Below, one piece after another: positions 35,249 through 43,423 of a DNA stretch of 64,000 nt (positions within the stretch are counted from its first letter, which is position 1; each line of letters opens with the position of its first letter). This DNA comes from an uncultured Clostridia bacterium (GTDB lineage: Bacteria > Bacillota > Clostridia > TANB77 > CAG-508): contig CAKOWY010000003.1 in the NCBI GenBank assembly GCA_934129895.1, positions 51,714 to 115,713 of the forward strand, read 5' to 3'. Both the position numbers and the translations under genes were made by a program. A model generated the notes under the pieces. It was not told the origin of the DNA. It saw only the letters and a program-made list of their open reading frames with translations, and ran no database searches.

Positions 35249-35824
35249 TTATTTAATCTCTTGTTTTATTTTTACTTTATCTATCAAATCTATATATTTC
35301 TCAATTACATTATTAATTCTAGTTTCTTCATTACTTCTTAACTGTTGAATTGTAATTTCAAAACTATCCAATATTTCATTTTTATTATTTAATAAAACTA
35401 TTTCGAATTTTTGATTAATAATCATTTTATCAGATAAATTTTTTATATCTAATGTAACAACAGTTTGTGAAAAATTATTTGAATAATTTATTCTATATTT
35501 TTCAATTGAAAGTATTTTATTTATTTCGCTTTCTTCTGGAGTACTTTCAAAAACTTCCTTTTTTTCATCTTTTATTGTTGAATTATTTTCCTCACTGTCA
35601 TTTTGTTTTTCATCATTTTTTACTTCATCAACTTGTTCAATATCTTGTTTTTTATTTCCAATATTTTCAATATTTTTAGACTCTACAGTGTTTACCTTCA
35701 TAAATGCAAATGATGAAATTATAATCAAAATTAAATATATTACTAATCTTACTCTTCTTCTATTCTTCCTTCTAATTGCCCTTCTATCTTCATTATCATG
35801 ATCTATATATTGAGTAAGGCTCAT
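35249..35824 (-). CDS. Single-span membrane protein, partner of the giant surface protein
   Basis: 191 aa. Basic cytoplasmic N-terminus (RRAIRRKNRRRVR), one transmembrane segment (about 28-43), an acidic Glu/Asn/Lys linker, then a beta domain from about residue 105 (INYSNNFSQTVVTLDIKNLS ... FEIVLLNNKNEILDSFEITI) that resembles the FxLYD-type extracytoplasmic fold. GGAGG lies 5 nt before the ATG. It probably forms an operon with the giant protein 18 bp downstream and could help retain it at the envelope; this is inference. Function unknown. Confidence 0.75.
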   Translation of the reverse strand: MSLTQYIDHDNEDRRAIRRKNRRRVRLVIYLILIIISSFAFMKVNTVESKNIENIGNKKQDIEQVDEVKNDEKQNDSEENNSTIKDEKKEVFESTPEESEINKILSIEKYRINYSNNFSQTVVTLDIKNLSDKMIINQKFEIVLLNNKNEILDSFEITIQQLRSNEETRINNVIEKYIDLIDKVKIKQEIK

Positions 35825-35870
35825 ATTTCCTCCATTTATTAATATTTATTAAACACCATTGTTCCCTAGA

Positions 35871-35876
35871 ATTATA
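35871..35876 (-). promoter_or_regulatory. Possible extended -10 box of the surface protein operon
   Basis: TGATATAAT on the minus strand 50 bp before the 191-aa gene; no good -35, so it may need an activator. The ATTACA array lies about 45 bp upstream of it. Confidence 0.4.
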
Positions 35877-35918
35877 TCATAATAGATTTCAATTTTCTAC
35901 AATTTACAACGTTTTTAT

Positions 35919-35957
35919 ATTACATTTATATTACATTTTTATTACAAAAATATTACA
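35919..35957. repeat. Four ATTACA boxes at an exact 11-bp period
   Basis: ATTACA starts at 35919, 35930, 35941 and 35952, one per DNA helical turn, between the divergent surface-protein operon and the 592-aa gene. Same-face direct repeats at 11 bp are typical binding sites of OmpR/PhoB-family regulators; the Bacillus PhoP box (TTHACA repeated at 11 bp) is the nearest known pattern, though the first base differs. Confidence 0.7.
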
Positions 35958-35987
35958 CATATTTTTGTAAATTTTTTTCATTTTTTG

Positions 35988-36016
35988 TTGGAAATTTAAT
36001 TTTTATATGTTATAAT
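35988..36016 (+). promoter_or_regulatory. Promoter of the 592-aa gene
   Basis: TTGGAA (35988-35993), 17-bp spacer, TATAAT (36011-36016). The ATTACA array ends 30 bp before the -35. Confidence 0.75.
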
Positions 36017-36050
36017 TAGCTCGTAGAAAAAAATTTAAAGAGGTACTATT

Positions 36051-37829
36051 ATGATAAAATATGACGAAGTATTAAAAAACCAGGATCGCCTAGGGCCATT
36101 CCTATCTAAAGAAAAAACATTAGTAAATAATCTTAGAGTTTCTCAAGATACTCTAAAAAAATATATTCACACATATATTGATCAAATTAATGCGACATTT
36201 GCTAATGAAGAAGTTTTCCAAAACATGTTGTTAGCAAGTTTGCAAACAGCATTATTACAAATTGATATTAATATTCAAGATTTAATAAATCTTTCAAATA
36301 TAATTGATATATTAAAAAAAGAGGGACTTTATTCAATAGAAGAAAGCATTACACAATATAATAAATTATATGATAAAGTCGAAAAGAACATAAGCATTGT
36401 TAGAGAAATACTACAAAAAACAATAAATTCTTTTGATCAGCTTTCAGCAATTTCAAGTAATTCAAATTTAACAACAATTGATGAACAAAAACTAAATGAA
36501 GCAAAACAAGCAATTATCGGATCAACAGAAGACTTATTTCCAAAAGAGAAAAAAGTTGAAAGAAATATTAGGGAAATCAAAGATAAGAGTTCTTCAGACT
36601 TATTATGCTTTTTCCCAAAATCAGATAATGATATTTTAGCAATTTCTACAATACAAGATACATATAGTGTATTATTTGACGAAGAAAGCGCAACTGTTCG
36701 TATTGATAAAGAAAACTTTGATTTTTCAATAAAAACTGTTGGTGTTCAAGTATCAAATGCAGAAAATGTTTTACTTATCTCAAGAGAAAAATCTGGATAT
36801 TTTCTTATAACAAATATGCCTGTTGAAGTTCCAACATATATAAATGTTTCAAAAATTGATAGAAATAAAAATTTCTTAGAAATAGGAATATATAATTCTT
36901 CTGTTAGTTTATGTGTTCAAAAGAACAAATTAATTTTTTCTGATGAATTGGAAGAAGAAACATCTATTGGAAAAAAAGGTGCTAAGCATGCAAAAACTAT
37001 ATCTGTAAGTCCTTCTGAAGATGAACCAATTCCAGAAAAAATTGTAAAAAAACCAGTAGTTCCAATACAACCTACCAAAATTGGAAATCATGCATTAGCA
37101 GATGAAACTATAAAAGTTGTAGATAAACCTATCAAAAAAGAAGAACAACCTATTATTGAAAAAGAAGTTGTTCCTGTTCAAAAAGAAATTCAACCAGAAG
37201 AACCAAAAAAAGTCGCAGTTGTACAACCAGAAATCAAGCAAACTCCAATTGTTGAACAACCTATTCAACAAGAAAAAAAGGTACAAGTTGTAGAACAGCC
37301 AGTAGAAGAAAAAGTAACAACTACTATAGCAAATACATCTGATAATGATATTGACGAAACTGATGAAGATGATGATTTACCTATTAATATAATGAAAGAT
37401 AACAATACTTTAATAATTTCAGAAGAAGATAATCAAATAATTCTTCCATACAAATTAGCAGAAGTTCAAAAACAATTTAAGAAAAATAAGAAAAAATATT
37501 CATCTGTAAAAGACTTAATTGAAAATGAATATATATTACCAACTGATAATTTCAAAAATCCTGTAAAATCAAGATTTAGAGAAGCTTATCAATTAATAAA
37601 GAAAAAAGAACATGGTCACTTAAAAGAAGCAATTGAACTTGGATTTGAATTAATGTTTCAATCAAATTTAAACCCTGCAGTTATTGCAGCTTGTAAAAGT
37701 TTAAGAGAATTAGATATTTATTTAGATTGTTTAGATGATAATGAATTAGATAAATTCAATTGTTTTAACATAGTATATAATGTACCACCATCAAGAAAAT
37801 CTTCATCAAAAAAGAGAAAAAAAGAATGA
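36051..37829 (+). CDS. 592-aa uncharacterised three-part protein
   Basis: AAAGAGG lies 8 nt before the ATG. Residues 1-185 are helical with a coiled-coil look; 195-305 form a mainly beta region (LLCFFPKSDNDILAISTIQD, SVLFDEESATVRIDKENFDF); 330-455 are a Pro/Val/Glu/Lys/Gln linker (PVVPIQPTKI, EEQPIIEKEVVPVQKE) and an acidic run; 460-575 form a helical domain (LPYKLAEVQKQFKKNKKKYS ... IAACKSLRELDIYLDC); the tail is Ser/Lys-rich. No signal peptide or membrane segment. The linker resembles those of scaffold or division/transport proteins, but I do not recognise the family. Confidence 0.8.
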   Translation: MIKYDEVLKNQDRLGPFLSKEKTLVNNLRVSQDTLKKYIHTYIDQINATFANEEVFQNMLLASLQTALLQIDINIQDLINLSNIIDILKKEGLYSIEESITQYNKLYDKVEKNISIVREILQKTINSFDQLSAISSNSNLTTIDEQKLNEAKQAIIGSTEDLFPKEKKVERNIREIKDKSSSDLLCFFPKSDNDILAISTIQDTYSVLFDEESATVRIDKENFDFSIKTVGVQVSNAENVLLISREKSGYFLITNMPVEVPTYINVSKIDRNKNFLEIGIYNSSVSLCVQKNKLIFSDELEEETSIGKKGAKHAKTISVSPSEDEPIPEKIVKKPVVPIQPTKIGNHALADETIKVVDKPIKKEEQPIIEKEVVPVQKEIQPEEPKKVAVVQPEIKQTPIVEQPIQQEKKVQVVEQPVEEKVTTTIANTSDNDIDETDEDDDLPINIMKDNNTLIISEEDNQIILPYKLAEVQKQFKKNKKKYSSVKDLIENEYILPTDNFKNPVKSRFREAYQLIKKKEHGHLKEAIELGFELMFQSNLNPAVIAACKSLRELDIYLDCLDDNELDKFNCFNIVYNVPPSRKSSSKKRKKE

Positions 37830-37848
37830 GAATAAATTCTCATTCTTT
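37821..37848. terminator. Convergent terminator overlapping the 592-aa stop codon
   Basis: 12-bp stem (37821-37832 with 37837-37848), loop TAAA, T-rich in both directions; it lies between convergent genes and includes the TGA of the 592-aa gene. Confidence 0.8.
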
Positions 37849-38411
37849 TATTTATACCTTTTTGCTTTATATTTTGACTCTCTTTTTGCTGTTATTTTTT
37901 TATCTAATATATAGAGAAATATAATTACTCCTATTACCGCAAACAATGTAAATTTACTTTGCAACATAACAGCAATTTTACCTATTTTAGGTATTTTATA
38001 TATGTATTTACCTTCTACATTTTTATACATAACCTTTTGACTATCATTAGTGTTGTTGCTTTCGCCTTTAGTTATATAATAATAACCATCTTTATCTCTT
38101 TGCACATCAACAACCCTATGAGTAATCGTTTCATTATTTATTGTAAATGTTATAATATCCCCTTTTTTTATTTCATCATCATCCACTTGTTTTATAATTA
38201 TAACATCATTAACACTTATAACTGGTTCCATACTTCCAGAAATAACACAATAAAACTTAACTCCAAAAACTTTAGAAATACCATTTGTTTTATTTGATCT
38301 TACAATTATTATTATATTTGCTATTAAAAATATTATCAACAATAAATATATTATATAAATGAATTTTATCTTATGTTCACTTTCTTTAAATCTTCTTTTT
38401 TTCTTTTTCAT
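37848..38411 (-). CDS. Signal peptidase I, SipW/ER type
   Basis: 187 aa. Transmembrane segment at about 17-38, nucleophile Ser in VISGSMEPVI (about 57-66), box KKGDIITF, and THRVV with His in place of the bacterial Lys, as in SipW and eukaryotic signal peptidases; a C-terminal transmembrane segment (FAVIGVIIFLYIL) follows. Such enzymes process specific secreted proteins, for example biofilm matrix or spore-related ones in Bacillus. It begins 2 bp after the 538-aa gene, with its ribosome binding site inside that gene. No substrate is evident nearby. Confidence 0.9.
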   Translation of the reverse strand: MKKKKRRFKESEHKIKFIYIIYLLLIIFLIANIIIIVRSNKTNGISKVFGVKFYCVISGSMEPVISVNDVIIIKQVDDDEIKKGDIITFTINNETITHRVVDVQRDKDGYYYITKGESNNTNDSQKVMYKNVEGKYIYKIPKIGKIAVMLQSKFTLFAVIGVIIFLYILDKKITAKRESKYKAKRYK

Positions 38412-38413
38412 TT

Positions 38414-40030
38414 TTATGAGTTATTCTCCATTTTTATATCTTCTAATATTTTATTAGCTTTAATAAAATATTGAATGTCATCAAGATTCAATTCACTCTT
38501 TTCAATATTGCAAGAATTTACAACACAAGATACATTTTCAATTAACATGTCAACATCGTCTTCATTTAATTCATCTTTTGTAATATTTATATTATTTAAA
38601 TTATATTTATCTTTTATCATTAATGCTATATCTTTGTCTTCTTTTATTGATATATTTTTTAATATAATTAAATATGGATTTGTTATGAAATCTCTTATCT
38701 TAACAATTGCTTCACTTATTTCTTCATCTGTAACATCTTCAAATTCTTCAATTATCGTTTCAACTAAAAATGTATAATAAGCTGCTGCAATAAAAATTGC
38801 ATCATATAGAGATGAGTTATCTGTTAATGTAGAAGCAATTTTATCTTTTGCTTTATCAGAATCCATTTGTCTATATAATTTCTTTATTTCTAAAACTTGT
38901 GAATTTATATCTGATGTTAATTGTTTTAATTGTTCTCTACTTTTTCTTCTATATAAAATTTTATCTTTTTTCTTTTCTACTGTTTTATATTTTTGATTTG
39001 TTTTAAAAAGTTTAGCTTCTAACTTTTGAATTTCTTTTAATTGTTTTCCATAAATGTCTTTATATTTTTCTTTTTCATTATATATTTTTATTACCTTATC
39101 TATTATATATTTATAATTCAAATAATTTTTATATTCATATAAAGATTTAGATAATTTGAAAATATTTTCTTTTATTTCTTTATGTTCTTCTGCACTATAT
39201 TCGTCATATTGTTTTACTAATAATCTATCATATTGTTTTTGGATATTTTCTTTACTATAATTTTTTAGATCTAATTCTTTGTTAACAAATTTATCAAACC
39301 ATATTTTTTTATCTTTCTCTTTTAAGTCAATAACTTCTTTTCTTAATTCTTCAAATTTACCTAAAAAGTCTTTATCTGTAATTTTAATTCTTTTAAATAA
39401 TTCTTTGTTTTGGTTTGAAAAATATTTGTCAATTTCCTTTTGATTTTTTAAATACAAATATCTAATATTTAATTCAATATGTATAATTATATCTGGACAT
39501 TCCCAATATATTTTTTCAAATGTATTTTTCATTATAGAAGAATTTACATCATTTTGTTCATAAGCAATAAAAAACTTATCCATATATTCTCTAACAAATG
39601 GACTATAATTAAAATCTGATGGTGCTAAATTTATTCCGATTTCTTCAAACTTTTTTACACATTCTTGAATATCATTATTTACTTGTTCTAGATTATTTTT
39701 ATAAAATCTTCTCAATACAAATATTATTTCATCAAGTTTCATTTTTTCATAAGAAGTATTGCTATCTCCAAATAAATCTACTGTTTCTAATACTTTTACA
39801 TTATTCTCTGCCTTTTCTATTTCTGGATTTATTTCAATACTATTTATTCTATTTACTCTTCTCTTAATTTCTAATATAATATTATCTAAATATCTCTGAT
39901 ACTCTTCTTTTATTTCATTAGCTCTTTTTAAATAAATATCTGTATTTTTTTTAGTATTTTTTGGCATAACAGATAATATTTCTTTATCTGTTTCTATTTT
40001 ATCATTTAATATTTCTACTGGAGTTTTCAA
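38414..40030 (-). CDS. 538-aa coiled-coil protein of unknown function
   Basis: Starts at TTG (40030) with GAGGTGG upstream, overlapping the TGA of the 41-aa gene. Almost entirely charged helices, with strong coiled-coil character at 285-390 (EIQKLEAKLFKTNQKYKTVE, REQLKQLTSDINSQ); a hydrophobic stretch (YDAIFIAAAYYTFLVETII) near 415-433 might be a buried helix or a membrane contact. No family recognised. Coupled to a 41-aa upstream ORF and the downstream SipW-type peptidase. Confidence 0.8.
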   Translation of the reverse strand: MKTPVEILNDKIETDKEILSVMPKNTKKNTDIYLKRANEIKEEYQRYLDNIILEIKRRVNRINSIEINPEIEKAENNVKVLETVDLFGDSNTSYEKMKLDEIIFVLRRFYKNNLEQVNNDIQECVKKFEEIGINLAPSDFNYSPFVREYMDKFFIAYEQNDVNSSIMKNTFEKIYWECPDIIIHIELNIRYLYLKNQKEIDKYFSNQNKELFKRIKITDKDFLGKFEELRKEVIDLKEKDKKIWFDKFVNKELDLKNYSKENIQKQYDRLLVKQYDEYSAEEHKEIKENIFKLSKSLYEYKNYLNYKYIIDKVIKIYNEKEKYKDIYGKQLKEIQKLEAKLFKTNQKYKTVEKKKDKILYRRKSREQLKQLTSDINSQVLEIKKLYRQMDSDKAKDKIASTLTDNSSLYDAIFIAAAYYTFLVETIIEEFEDVTDEEISEAIVKIRDFITNPYLIILKNISIKEDKDIALMIKDKYNLNNINITKDELNEDDVDMLIENVSCVVNSCNIEKSELNLDDIQYFIKANKILEDIKMENNS

Positions 40031-40152
40031 TTCTTATTTTCCACCTCTTTTATTTCTTTTGTTAATTGGTCAATATATTCTTTTGTTTTATTATATAAAT
40101 CTAATATATCATCATTACTCATATTATTTAAATTAACATCATTCATATCCAT
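40027..40152 (-). CDS. 41-aa small protein upstream of the coiled-coil gene
   Basis: ATG at 40152 (a second ATG follows two codons later), 41 codons, helical (LDLYNKTKEYIDQLTKEI). Its stop overlaps the TTG of the 538-aa gene, whose ribosome binding site lies inside it. Only a weak GAGTG site precedes it. The overlap and codon content suggest a real coupled ORF. Function unknown. Confidence 0.55.
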   Translation of the reverse strand: MDMNDVNLNNMSNDDILDLYNKTKEYIDQLTKEIKEVENKN

Positions 40153-40211
40153 TTTTATCACACTCTTTTCAGTGTATATTATATATAAATAATTCTTTTC
40201 TGTCTACATTT

Positions 40212-40841
40212 TTAAAAAAATTTATTTTCATGAAATTCATTTTCTAAACTTTCTATCGTACTATTCATTTTACTATCTAATATTTCTTTAGATAAAATCT
40301 TATAATCACAATTAAATTTTTCTTGATTCTTTAAAAATTTTTCAACTTTTTCTATATCTTCTTTAATAATAGAAATTCTATCAATTTTCTTTGATGCCAC
40401 TATTAATTCATCAAAATGAGAAAATCTTGGCTTATTATCCATAAATAGATTATTATATACTTTAAAATCATCTTGTTTTATTTTTCTTTTTTCATCATGA
40501 GTTAGATTTTTAATTCTCTCATCTTTGCCATATTGGGTATAAAAATAATCATTCCAAGTATAATCTGTAAACAAATGAATATAATATCCTAACAATAAAG
40601 GATCATCATATATTTCATTCTTGAAAATTTTTTTATAATTTATATATGATGGTTCTGTTTTTGTATCTTGATAATGTGTATACTTATGATCAATTTTCTT
40701 TGAAATATCTGTTACAATATAACAATTATTTATATCAGGCAACACATTTCCTAAATTAAATTTTTCTAAATCTGCATCTGTATATTTTAACTTTTCATTT
40801 ATTCTTTTTGCAATTTCTAAATGTACCTTCCAATTTGGCAT
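40212..40841 (-). CDS. Zinc-dependent phospholipase C-like protein
   Basis: 209 aa from the ATG at 40841 (GAGGTGATAATA upstream); a longer frame to 40889 lacks a site. The pattern MPNWKVHLEIAKRI, FNLGNVLPDI, DHKYTHYQ and GYYIHLFTDYTWND follows the His/Asp zinc ligands of the phospholipase C/D (PF00882-type) family, as found in many Clostridia. No signal peptide, so it is probably an intracellular member of uncertain substrate. It is the last gene before the converging fatty-acid operon terminator. Confidence 0.75.
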   Translation of the reverse strand: MPNWKVHLEIAKRINEKLKYTDADLEKFNLGNVLPDINNCYIVTDISKKIDHKYTHYQDTKTEPSYINYKKIFKNEIYDDPLLLGYYIHLFTDYTWNDYFYTQYGKDERIKNLTHDEKRKIKQDDFKVYNNLFMDNKPRFSHFDELIVASKKIDRISIIKEDIEKVEKFLKNQEKFNCDYKILSKEILDSKMNSTIESLENEFHENKFF

Positions 40842-40911
40842 TATTATCACCTCATAATGAATTATAACATATTTTTTTACTATATCCATATTTTTTTTGA
40901 AAATATTAAAA

Positions 40912-40929
40912 GGAGTATTATTATACTCC
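40912..40929 (-). terminator. Terminator overlapping the fabI stop
   Basis: 7-bp stem GGAGTAT/ATACTCC (40912-40918 with 40923-40929) beginning within the last fabI codons and followed on the minus strand by TTTTAAT. Confidence 0.7.
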
Positions 40930-41694
40930 CATTATATTATATCCATTATCTGCATAAACAACTTGACCTGTAACCGCTTCTGACATAGAACTTAATAAAA
41001 ATGTTGCTACATTTCCAACTTGTACAGTTGTAACATTTCTATGTAAAGGAGCTTTTTGCTCTACTACATTTAATATTGAACTAAAATCTTTTATTCCTTT
41101 TGCTGATAATGTTTTTATTGGTCCTGCTGATACTGCATTAACTCTTATATTTTCTTTTCCTAAATTTTCTGCTAAATATCTAACACTAGATTCTAATGCT
41201 GCTTTAGCAATCCCCATTACATTATATCCTTCTAATACTTTTGTTGATCCATGATATGTTAATGTAACTAAACTTGCATTTTCATTTAACATATCTAATT
41301 TTTTTGCCATTCTTGCAACTAACACAAATGAATAAGCACTAACATCACAAGCATGTGCAAATCCCTCTTTACTTGTATATATAAAATCATTATGCAAGTC
41401 TTCTGTATTTGCATGTGCTATTGCATGTACTATTCCATCTACTTTTCCATTTTCTTCTTTTATCTTTGTAAATGTTTCTCTTACTTTTTCATCTTCTGAT
41501 GCACCATTTAACACATAAGCTTTGCTTCCTTTAAAATCTGATACAAGCTCTTCTATTTTTTCTTTATTTTCCTCTCCCATATAAGTAAATAATAATTGTG
41601 CTCCATTTTCATAAGCTGATTTTGCTATTCCATAAGCTATACTCCATTTGTTACGTATTCCCATTATTAATATTTTTTTACCTTCTAATAACAT
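40921..41694 (-). CDS. fabI: Enoyl-[acyl-carrier-protein] reductase (NADH)
   Basis: 257 aa from the ATG at 41694 (MLLEGKKILIMGI), the usual FabI start pattern; a TTG at 41706 would add four residues. Short-chain reductase fold with nucleotide site LIMGIRNKWSIAYG, HAIAHAN, and the FabI catalytic pair in YNVMGIAK (Tyr, six residues, Lys). It makes saturated acyl-ACP in each elongation cycle and is the triclosan target. The last gene of fabZ-accC-accD-accA-fabI. As with cmk, its AAGGAGG is separated from the start by a hairpin. Confidence 0.95.
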   Translation of the reverse strand: MLLEGKKILIMGIRNKWSIAYGIAKSAYENGAQLLFTYMGEENKEKIEELVSDFKGSKAYVLNGASEDEKVRETFTKIKEENGKVDGIVHAIAHANTEDLHNDFIYTSKEGFAHACDVSAYSFVLVARMAKKLDMLNENASLVTLTYHGSTKVLEGYNVMGIAKAALESSVRYLAENLGKENIRVNAVSAGPIKTLSAKGIKDFSSILNVVEQKAPLHRNVTTVQVGNVATFLLSSMSEAVTGQVVYADNGYNIMGV

Positions 41695-41737
41695 TTCTTT
41701 TTTCAATAGTTTTATCTCGAAAACTATTATCCTCCTT
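41695..41737 (-). promoter_or_regulatory. Split ribosome binding site with intervening hairpin before fabI
   Basis: mRNA order: AAGGAGG (41731-41737), AU, a perfect 9-bp stem (41720-41728 with 41705-41713) with a 6-nt loop, then ten nucleotides (GAAAAAAGAA) and AUG. The number of stem pairs, the AU joint and the ten-nucleotide spacer are the same as before cmk, although the stem sequence differs. Confidence 0.6.
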
Positions 41738-41739
41738 TT

Positions 41740-42537
41740 TTATATTTTTTTAAATTCTCCAATGTTTCTAAATTTTTGATATCTTTCTTCTTTTATCTCT
41801 TCAGGTTCCATTTTAGAATATTTTTTCATTGCTTTCAAAATTTCATTTTTTAGCATTTGACTAACAGACTCATAAGCTTTACTTTCTTCAATTTCTGGTT
41901 CTTTTATTATTTCATCGATTACATTCATTTCTTTTAAGTCCTTAGCTGTTAATTTCATTTTTTCTGCAGCTTCCTTTGCTCTTGAAGAATCTTTCCATAA
42001 TATACTTGCATATCCTTCTGGAGAAAGAATTGAATATATAGCATTCTCAAGCATTAATACTTTGTTTCCAAGTCCAAGTGCTAATGCACCTCCACTTGAT
42101 CCTTCTCCTATAACTATACTAATCGTTGGAACTGTTAAACTTGCCATTTCTAACATTGAACTTGCAATTGCTTCACCTTGACCTCTTTCTTCAGCTCCAA
42201 TTCCAGGATATGCCCCTTTTGTATCTATAAAAGTAATTACAGGTCTATGAAATTTTTCTGCTTGTTTCATAAATCTTATTCCTTTTCTATAACTTTCTGG
42301 ATTTGGCATTCCAAAGTTCCTTTCAATATTTTCTTTTGTTGTTCTTCCTTTTTGTTCTGCTATAATTGTAAAATTTTGATTACCAATTCGTGCAAGTCCA
42401 CAAACTATTGCTTTATCATCTTTGAATTGCCTATCTCCATGTAACTCAATAAATTCATCAAATATTTTTTCTATATAATCTAATGATGTCTTTCTTTTAG
42501 GATTTCTTGCAATTTCTACTTTTTCATAAGCATCCAT
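41740..42537 (-). CDS. accA: Acetyl-CoA carboxylase carboxyltransferase subunit alpha
   Basis: 265 aa. Pattern ELHGDRQFKDDKAIVCGLA, PESYRKGIRFMKQAEKF, ITFIDTKGAYPGIGAEERGQ (in parts) and GEGSSGGALALG is diagnostic of AccA. With AccD it transfers the carboxyl group from carboxybiotin to acetyl-CoA. Shorter than the E. coli protein, as in other Clostridia, because the N-terminal extension is reduced. AAAGGA ribosome binding site. Confidence 0.97.
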   Translation of the reverse strand: MDAYEKVEIARNPKRKTSLDYIEKIFDEFIELHGDRQFKDDKAIVCGLARIGNQNFTIIAEQKGRTTKENIERNFGMPNPESYRKGIRFMKQAEKFHRPVITFIDTKGAYPGIGAEERGQGEAIASSMLEMASLTVPTISIVIGEGSSGGALALGLGNKVLMLENAIYSILSPEGYASILWKDSSRAKEAAEKMKLTAKDLKEMNVIDEIIKEPEIEESKAYESVSQMLKNEILKAMKKYSKMEPEEIKEERYQKFRNIGEFKKI

Positions 42538-42565
42538 ATTTATTTCATTCCTTTCTAATGTCTAT

Positions 42566-43402
42566 CTACTTATTTAATTGTATCAATTTTGATAATGTAT
42601 TTTTTAAATCTTTTCTTTCAACAATTTTATCTATAAATCCGTGTTCTAATAAAAATTCTGCTGTTTGAAATCCTTCTGGTAATTTTTCTCCAATAGTTTG
42701 TTCAATAACTCTTTGACCAGCAAATCCTATCATCGCACCTGGTTCTGCTAAAATTATGTCTGCTAAACTTGCGAAAGATGCTGTTACACCTCCATAAGTT
42801 GGATCTGTTAAAACAGATATATATAATAATCCTGCTTCATTTAGTTTTGATATAGCAGAAGTTGTTTTTGCCATCTGCATTAATGACATTATTCCTTCTT
42901 GCATTCTTGCACCACCAGAAACACAAAAAATTATTATTGGAAGTTTCAATTCTATTGCTTTTTCTATTGAATATGTAATCTTTTCACCAACAACTACTCC
43001 CATACTTCCCATCAAAAATCCACTATCCATTATACATATTACAACTTCTTCACCATTTATTCTTCCTTTTCCTGCACTTATCGCTTCTTGTAGTCCTGTT
43101 TTCTCTCTTAAGGCTTTTATCTTTTTAGGATAATCTTCTAAATTTAATGGATTTGTAGTATCAATATTCAAATCAAATTTTTGATAAGTACCTTCATCAA
43201 TTATACTTTCAAGTCTTTTATTTATGTGCATTCTAAAATATCCACCACAATTAGGGCAAATATTCATATTTTCTCTGACTATTTCTTTATAAATTATCTC
43301 TTTACATTTGTCACATTTTACCCATTTTCCAACAGGTATATCAACTTTGTTTTCTTTTCTTTTGGCAGTAGGTTCTCTTTTCTTAATTTTGTCTACTATC
43401 AT
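42566..43402 (-). CDS. accD: Acetyl-CoA carboxylase carboxyltransferase subunit beta
   Basis: 278 aa. The N-terminal zinc ribbon CDKCKEI ... CPNCGGYF (four Cys, about residues 35-58) and the crotonase-type core GFLMGSMGVVVGEKI, VSGGARMQEGIMSL, DPTYGGVTASFA are typical AccD. Sits 28 bp before accA. Confidence 0.97.
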   Translation of the reverse strand: MIVDKIKKREPTAKRKENKVDIPVGKWVKCDKCKEIIYKEIVRENMNICPNCGGYFRMHINKRLESIIDEGTYQKFDLNIDTTNPLNLEDYPKKIKALREKTGLQEAISAGKGRINGEEVVICIMDSGFLMGSMGVVVGEKITYSIEKAIELKLPIIIFCVSGGARMQEGIMSLMQMAKTTSAISKLNEAGLLYISVLTDPTYGGVTASFASLADIILAEPGAMIGFAGQRVIEQTIGEKLPEGFQTAEFLLEHGFIDKIVERKDLKNTLSKLIQLNK

Positions 43403-43423
43403 ATTTAACCTCTTTCAATAAAA

